Shown here: positions 58,370-64,000 of the stretch, piece after piece
Numbering within the stretch: position 1 is the first letter of the stretch
How the letters are laid out: the number at the start of each line of letters is the position of its first letter
Assembly: GCA_905234695.1 (NCBI GenBank)
Contig: CAJOHZ010000021.1
Span: 1-64,000, forward strand
Length of the DNA: 64,000 bases
Origin: an uncultured Bacteroidales bacterium
GTDB lineage: Bacteria > Bacteroidota > Bacteroidia > Bacteroidales > P3
Direction: 5' to 3'
Translations under genes and position numbers: made by a program
Notes under the pieces: generated by a model
Databases searched by the model: none
What the model saw: the letters and a program-made list of their open reading frames with translations, nothing else
Told to the model about the DNA's origin: nothing

Positions 58370-61300
58370 ATGTCTCGAGTTTCACATCTCCTGCTCCTCA
58401 TGATGCTTTTGTCTGCGACCGTCTCCACGGCCCAAACATTATACGGCTATGAGTTCTCCACCGACGTGGACTCCACCAAATGGATACCCCTCACCCAACC
58501 GACAACGATGCTGGAGTGCTACTCCCAACTTCATGGTCTTCAACATGGCTCCTCTCCTATTTCCATGGGGTTTCACCTATGGATGATGGGGACGGATGTC
58601 ACCTATTTCTCTGTGCACCGCAGCGGCCGGATGCTGCTAAATAGCATCTACCAGAACAACGACTACAGAGCCATCCGCATGCAGTGGTGGAGTGACCAAA
58701 ACTATCTAATGCCATACGGGGTGATTCCCAACTTCGATTCATCCGGCACGGTGGCCTGTCAACTCTTGGGGGCTTCCGGCAATCATGTCTTGGTGTGCCA
58801 ATTCACGATGCCCGTCACCCGTGCCGCCTCACCCGACAGTTTCCAAATCCAACTCTTCGAGTCCACCTCATCCATCCGCTATGTCTATGCCCCTCGCAAC
58901 AGCTCCTTGCCTGGGCCCAGCGGTCAAATTGGCTTGGCTCAAAACTCTCTCAAATATATCAGTGTCCGCCCCGACCTCCAGACGGCAGCCGCCAATGACA
59001 ACTATGAACCTTTCAATCTCCCTTGGCCGGGCAACTGGCGCTACTACGAGTTCAACCCTCGATGCCCAGGTGTCACCGGTTTTCGCGCCGACAGCGTACG
59101 ATACGCATCCGCACGTCTTACTTGGGACACTTTCCCACAGCACACCCTGTACCTCATCGAATATGACACCGCCGGTTTCCCCTCCGGCACAGGCGGGATC
59201 GTTACCACGACAGACCACATTGTTCACCTCAACGGTCTGGTGCCCAATACCCGTTACGAAGCACGCATCCGCTCGGTCTGTGACAATGGCGACACAGCCA
59301 TCGATGCCACATCCGTCACTTTTACCACTGAGGTCTATGCCTGCTCCAATATCCAGTTCACCGACCTCAACGGTCCTGATGTGGAATGCCTGACTGGCTC
59401 TTTCGCCAATCCTGACAACATGGGACAGGTAGTGAATTATGGTCCGTCCGAAATCCGGTCGCGCCATACGGTGCATGTCGACACCGCGGAGCGCGACGCC
59501 ATGACCGGCAATATGCTCCGCACCATCCCCCCGGGACATTGCAATTCTGTACGCCTTGGCAATTCCCTCACAGGCAATCAACAAGAAAGCATCACCTATA
59601 CGCTCACTATTGACACACAAAACTACGACCTGCTGATTCTCCGCTATGCGATGGTAGACCAACTCCCAAATCACGAACCAGAGGAACAGCCCTATTTCAC
59701 ATTCTCTTTCCTGGACGGGAACGGCCACTTGATAGACTCTTGCTATTATGCCAATTTTGTCTCAGGATCAGGCACTGGATGGAATGTCTCAACCAACTCT
59801 TCCTCGGTGGTGTGGCGCGATTGGAGTGCTGTGGGGGTGGACCTCTCCCCTTTCCATGGGCAGACCGTCAAAGTGAAACTCTCCAATGCCGATTGTAGCC
59901 AAGGCGGCCATTGGGGCTATGCCTATTTCACATTGGAGGGTACATCGAAGCATATTTCGTCCACCACCTGCGGTGCCGCTATCGAGAACACGTTCCGTGC
60001 GCCACAGGGGTTCTCCTACCGATGGTACAATGCCACCGATTCCGCCACAACACTCTCCACTGCCGAAACGCTCCATGTCACCACGCCAGGTCAGTACTGC
60101 TGCCGACTCTCCTATAACCTCGGTGGACGCGATTGCGGCATCACCATGTCAACCCGTGCCGGCCCTCGTTATCCTGTGGCACGGTTCACCTCCGCCCCCG
60201 AAGACTCCTGCGAGGCAGTTCGACGGTTCTTCAACCAGAGTGTCGTGGCCACCGATGCCGCCCGTACGCAACTCACCTCCGAGCCCTGCGAGCGTTTCCT
60301 TTGGCGCTTCGACGACGGCACCACCGACACCGTCGACAACCCCGTCCACACCTTCTCCAACGGACAGCACTCCGTCACCCTTGTGGCCATGCTTGCCGAT
60401 GGAACTTGTGCCAACTCATACACCAGTACCTTCTCGGTGTTCATTCCTTCCAACACCATCCAAATCACCCGCTGTCCGGGAGCCAGCATCGTAATCAATG
60501 GCAGATGGATTACCGACACCGGGTTCTATACCTATGTGGAGGACTGCTTTGCTCATCGCATCCACTACTCTTGGTACCCCATCTCCGGAACCCTGCTGTA
60601 CGACACCCTCTGCGAGGGAGACACACTCCTTTTCGGCCCCTACCGCTGTACCGACAGCGGCCGTTATTCCTACACAACGACCGACATACACGGTTGCGAC
60701 TCCCATCTCACCTTACAGTTGCATTACATAGCCGACACCTACCTGCACATCTCCGACACGCTCCCCATCGGTGGACGGTATACCATCGGCGACACCTCTT
60801 TTGTCGCGCCCGGACGGTACTCCTATCAGATGCACACCTCTCAGGGGTGCAATATCTTTTACGACATAGAGCTCGGCTGCCGTCTCTCCCACGACACTAC
60901 AGTATGCATCTCGTCGCTGCCTGTGGAATGGGACGGACACCTCTTCACCACCGGTGGCGCCCAAACATTCTCCCACCTCAGCCAGGCAGGCACTGACAGC
61001 ATTATAGAATACACCCTGCATGTTCGTCCGAAGGCGAAGTTGCAATACCTCATCGACCAATCCTGCGAGGCAGACGGATATTTTGTCCTGCTGTTTTACG
61101 ACACCAACCAACACCAACTGATCTCCAATCCTACCGATAATACCGTCGAAATGGTCTCAGATGGTCAGCGCTACCATCTGCACCCGCAGCAGACCACACG
61201 TTATTTTCTCTATGCCGATTATGCAGATGAACCCTCATGCACAAGCGTCGACAGCATTGACCTAAACCCCGCCGACCTCATAGGCATCACACTGGATTTC

Positions 61301-61798
61301 GCCTACCAGCCGGAAATCATTACATCCGACAATACCGAACTGACCCTCACCGACCACAGCCGCCACATCCTCAGCCGCCAGTGGTACGTGAACAGGGTGC
61401 CGTTGATGGAGACGGAGCGGAATGTCCATGCGGATATACCGCCTGCGATAGATTCTCTCACGGTATGCCTTGTCGGCTATCGCTCGTTCTGCTCCGACAC
61501 CCTCTGCAAGGTCATTCCTATTCAAAAATACGTGCTGTGGTTCCCGAATGTCTTCACCCCTGGCCGCGACGAAAACAACCTCTTCCGAGCCGAAGGAGTG
61601 AATATCTACGACTTTGAACTCTGGATATACGACCGACGCGGGAAACTGGTCTTCCACTCCACCGACATCCACGGGGCTTGGGACGGCACCCACAACGGTA
61701 CACCCTGCTCCCAAGGCACATACGCCTATAACTGCCGTTATGCCATCCCCGGTGGCCAAATTCGCTCCCAGGCGGGCATTGTAACCCTTTTGCGGTAA
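58370..61798 (+). CDS. Large secreted protein with FN3/PKD-like domains and T9SS type B (CHU_C) sorting domain
   Basis: 'RFLWRFDDGTTDTVDNPVHTFSNGQHSVTLVA' (PKD); C-term 'LWFPNVFTPGRDENNLFRAEGVNIYDFELWIYDRRGKLVFHSTDIHGAWDGTHNG'. Confidence 0.9.
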   Translation: MSRVSHLLLLMMLLSATVSTAQTLYGYEFSTDVDSTKWIPLTQPTTMLECYSQLHGLQHGSSPISMGFHLWMMGTDVTYFSVHRSGRMLLNSIYQNNDYRAIRMQWWSDQNYLMPYGVIPNFDSSGTVACQLLGASGNHVLVCQFTMPVTRAASPDSFQIQLFESTSSIRYVYAPRNSSLPGPSGQIGLAQNSLKYISVRPDLQTAAANDNYEPFNLPWPGNWRYYEFNPRCPGVTGFRADSVRYASARLTWDTFPQHTLYLIEYDTAGFPSGTGGIVTTTDHIVHLNGLVPNTRYEARIRSVCDNGDTAIDATSVTFTTEVYACSNIQFTDLNGPDVECLTGSFANPDNMGQVVNYGPSEIRSRHTVHVDTAERDAMTGNMLRTIPPGHCNSVRLGNSLTGNQQESITYTLTIDTQNYDLLILRYAMVDQLPNHEPEEQPYFTFSFLDGNGHLIDSCYYANFVSGSGTGWNVSTNSSSVVWRDWSAVGVDLSPFHGQTVKVKLSNADCSQGGHWGYAYFTLEGTSKHISSTTCGAAIENTFRAPQGFSYRWYNATDSATTLSTAETLHVTTPGQYCCRLSYNLGGRDCGITMSTRAGPRYPVARFTSAPEDSCEAVRRFFNQSVVATDAARTQLTSEPCERFLWRFDDGTTDTVDNPVHTFSNGQHSVTLVAMLADGTCANSYTSTFSVFIPSNTIQITRCPGASIVINGRWITDTGFYTYVEDCFAHRIHYSWYPISGTLLYDTLCEGDTLLFGPYRCTDSGRYSYTTTDIHGCDSHLTLQLHYIADTYLHISDTLPIGGRYTIGDTSFVAPGRYSYQMHTSQGCNIFYDIELGCRLSHDTTVCISSLPVEWDGHLFTTGGAQTFSHLSQAGTDSIIEYTLHVRPKAKLQYLIDQSCEADGYFVLLFYDTNQHQLISNPTDNTVEMVSDGQRYHLHPQQTTRYFLYADYADEPSCTSVDSIDLNPADLIGITLDFAYQPEIITSDNTELTLTDHSRHILSRQWYVNRVPLMETERNVHADIPPAIDSLTVCLVGYRSFCSDTLCKVIPIQKYVLWFPNVFTPGRDENNLFRAEGVNIYDFELWIYDRRGKLVFHSTDIHGAWDGTHNGTPCSQGTYAYNCRYAIPGGQIRSQAGIVTLLR

Positions 61799-61849
61799 AT
61801 ATTACATCATTCCTCCTTGCAAAAAAGTAGACAGGTCGTGACCTCAGTG

Positions 61850-62046
61850 CAGTCCCGACCTTCCTTCGGTGTGGCCTCGGTGAAACTTCGGTGAAATTTT
61901 TGTGATCTTCCCATGATCTTCCCATGATCTTCCCATGATCCTCCCATGATCTTCCCATCAGTGATGGGAGGAATATGGGAAGAATTCGGGTGGAATTTGC
62001 CAATATCTCCGAGGTCACTCCGACACCACATAAAAGGAGTAGCGAG
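61850..62046. repeat. Dispersed repeat copy 2 with five 11-bp GATCTTCCCAT units
   Basis: Near-identical to 40057-40250; GATC at 61904, 61915, 61926, 61937, 61948. Confidence 0.9.
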
Positions 62047-62088
62047 ACCACGTAAAAGGAGTAGCGAGACCACGTAAAAGGAGCGGTG
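62025..62088. repeat. 22-bp tandem repeat, three units
   Basis: ACCACRTAAAAGGAGTAGCGAG x2 plus a partial third. Confidence 0.85.
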
Positions 62089-62142
62089 AAAATCAGGATA
62101 AAAAAATGATATAAAATAATTTTCTCCGATTGTCTTATAAAA

Positions 62143-62211
62143 TATATGCCAAATTGTTACAAAAAATAATTTAAGTATATGCCAAAATATTACAAAAAAT
62201 GCGTATTTTTG
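62143..62211 (+). promoter_or_regulatory. Promoter of the DUF4143 ATPase with two upstream direct repeats
   Basis: TATATGCCAAAttgTTACAAAAAAT and TATATGCCAAAatatTACAAAAAAT; TATTTTTG at 62204-62211. Confidence 0.65.
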
Positions 62212-62244
62212 CACCCAAAATAGAACAAACAAAAATAAAATAGT

Positions 62245-63576
62245 ATGATATATCGGACTGCATTACAATATCTTGAGAAATGGGCAGAATCTCCAGAACA
62301 CAAACCGTTGATTATTCGGGGTGCACGACAGGTCGGGAAAACGACCCTAATAAACCAGTTCTCCGAGAAATTCGACAATTATCTATACCTTAACCTCGAC
62401 CGCAAAAGGGATTGCAGTCTGTTTGTCGAAGATGACATTCCCACATTGATAGATCGCATACATATCCATTGCCGCAAACAAAAAAGCGATGGAAAAACGC
62501 TGCTGTTCATCGACGAGATACAGAACTCGCCCGAGGCGGTTCGCTTATTGCGTTATTTTCGGGAAGAGGCGCCCTCGCTTTTCGTGGTTGCCGCCGGTTC
62601 TCTCCTTGAAACACTTATAGACACCCATGTTTCATTCCCTGTAGGACGTGTCGAGTACATGGCATTAAGGCCGTGTTCATTTTTGGAGTTCCTGAATGGC
62701 ATCGGAGAAGAATATGACGCTGAAGTCATCAAAGGCCTTGCAGGCGATGCCATCCACGAGAGGCTTATGAACCATTTCCTCAACTATGTGCTGGTGGGAG
62801 GTATGCCAGAAGCCATCATGAAGTATTCCGAACGTCGCGATGTCCTGGCTGTGAATCAGATTTACAGCACCTTTCTGAACGCATACTCGGACGATGTGCA
62901 GAAGTATGCGCAAAACAAAACAATGGCTGCCGTCATACGCCATATTCTCAGGCAAGGATGGGCCTATGCGGCAGAGCCCATCAGCTTTAACAATTTCGCC
63001 GAAAGCAACTATCGTTCACGCGAAATGGGCGAAGCGTTCCGTACAATAGAGCGGGCGTTGCTGCTCGAATTGGTATATCCCATCACAGTAGAACAGATTC
63101 CACTAATGCCCAACATGCGCAGGAAACCGAAGCTGATGTGGCTCGACACGGGACTGGCAAACTATTATGCCGGTGTCCGAAGCGAGATATTCAATGTTGA
63201 CGACATCATGTCCGTTTGGAAAGGGCGTATCGCCGAGCATATTGTGGCACAAGAGTTGGTGTCAGAAAATTTCGAGTTCGGCATTCGTCGCAACTATTGG
63301 GTACGAGACAAGGAAGGGGCTTCCTCGGAAGTCGACCTAGTATATCAGTTTGGCAACAAGGTGATTCCCGTCGAAGTAAAAAGCGGCACCAATTCAAAAC
63401 TGCGATCATTGCACCAATTCATCGACCGTGCCCCTCACGATATTGCCGTGCGAGTCTGGACTGGACGATATTCTGTTGACAATGTGAAAACCCTGGCAGG
63501 AAAGCCCTTCCGTCTCGTCAACCTTCCATTCTACTATGTAGGCCAACTGGACAGGGTTCTGTCAAGAATAATGTGA
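62245..63576 (+). CDS. AAA+ ATPase with DUF4143
   Basis: 'PLIIRGARQVGKTTLINQFSEKF', 'LLFIDEIQNSPEAVRLLRYF', 'SSEVDLVYQFGNKVIPVEVKSG'. Confidence 0.94.
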   Translation: MIYRTALQYLEKWAESPEHKPLIIRGARQVGKTTLINQFSEKFDNYLYLNLDRKRDCSLFVEDDIPTLIDRIHIHCRKQKSDGKTLLFIDEIQNSPEAVRLLRYFREEAPSLFVVAAGSLLETLIDTHVSFPVGRVEYMALRPCSFLEFLNGIGEEYDAEVIKGLAGDAIHERLMNHFLNYVLVGGMPEAIMKYSERRDVLAVNQIYSTFLNAYSDDVQKYAQNKTMAAVIRHILRQGWAYAAEPISFNNFAESNYRSREMGEAFRTIERALLLELVYPITVEQIPLMPNMRRKPKLMWLDTGLANYYAGVRSEIFNVDDIMSVWKGRIAEHIVAQELVSENFEFGIRRNYWVRDKEGASSEVDLVYQFGNKVIPVEVKSGTNSKLRSLHQFIDRAPHDIAVRVWTGRYSVDNVKTLAGKPFRLVNLPFYYVGQLDRVLSRIM

Positions 63577-64000
63577 TTGTATTTCTATAACGACATAGCG
63601 GCATCGTACAGTCAGAGGTGACGATGGAGGATTTATTTGTATGATTTATTCCTAAAGATGGTTTACTCTATTGCAAACTACAGCATCTGTATCGGAATAA
63701 CTCTGAAACAAAAAAAATCACGGTAAAAATAAAGTCGCCCATAAAAATGTAAAATCTGTATGTACAAACGGAAAATAGAACAGACGTTGAGCCAGTGGAA
63801 GGCGAAGAAGGCGTACTGCCCAAAAGGATGAAATTACTACCCAAAAGGCAAATGAAGAGCTGATTTCTACTACCCAAAGGGAAGATTCAGCTGCCCCAAA
63901 AAGCAAAACAACTACCCAAAAGCCCCTTGGGTTTTGGCGCAGTTGCGCCAGCATTGCGCCACGGCCCACAACGAATACATGGAAAGACATCAGAACCAAG

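Overview
This window is ordinary-looking Bacteroidales/Bacteroidota chromosome: TAnnTTTG -7 promoters, three type IX secretion (T9SS) cargo proteins, and tightly overlapping operons. No rRNA, tRNA, CRISPR array or intact transposase was recognised. Left to right it contains: (1) a giant FN3/GEVED/InlB-like-repeat T9SS adhesin, open at the left edge and broken by two mutually compensating indels at the homologous point of two repeats; (2) an alanine symporter, a beta-helix protein, a Ser/Arg-repeat protein, a nucleoside phosphorylase, an AT-richer lipoprotein and TypA/BipA; (3) a leftward chain of ten closely spaced, mostly 4-nt-overlapping genes from sufB to ispG and two 7TM-like regulators; (4) an MsrA-fRMsr fusion, XerD and MtgA; (5) GAPDH, a RelE/ParE-type toxin-antitoxin pair and a queCDEF operon headed by a convincing preQ1-I riboswitch; (6) FabG, a BtuF-like binding protein, an S41 protease and P5C dehydrogenase; (7) a BspA-type LRR T9SS protein with a one-base frameshift in its signal peptide; (8) FolC, outer-membrane proteins, a TPR protein, a thioredoxin-like protein, an Omp85-like protein and GltS; (9) GNAT, an acyltransferase, an M28 peptidase fused to a beta-barrel, a T9SS type-B PKD protein and a DUF4143 ATPase. 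The most unusual content is the small dispersed repeats: a three-copy MITE-like element, a promoter-hairpin module duplicated around a small gene, short palindromes inserted in frame inside at least three and probably four ORFs, and two GATC arrays with an 11-bp period. No single undescribed multi-gene system stood out. All family calls are by eye, with no database search.
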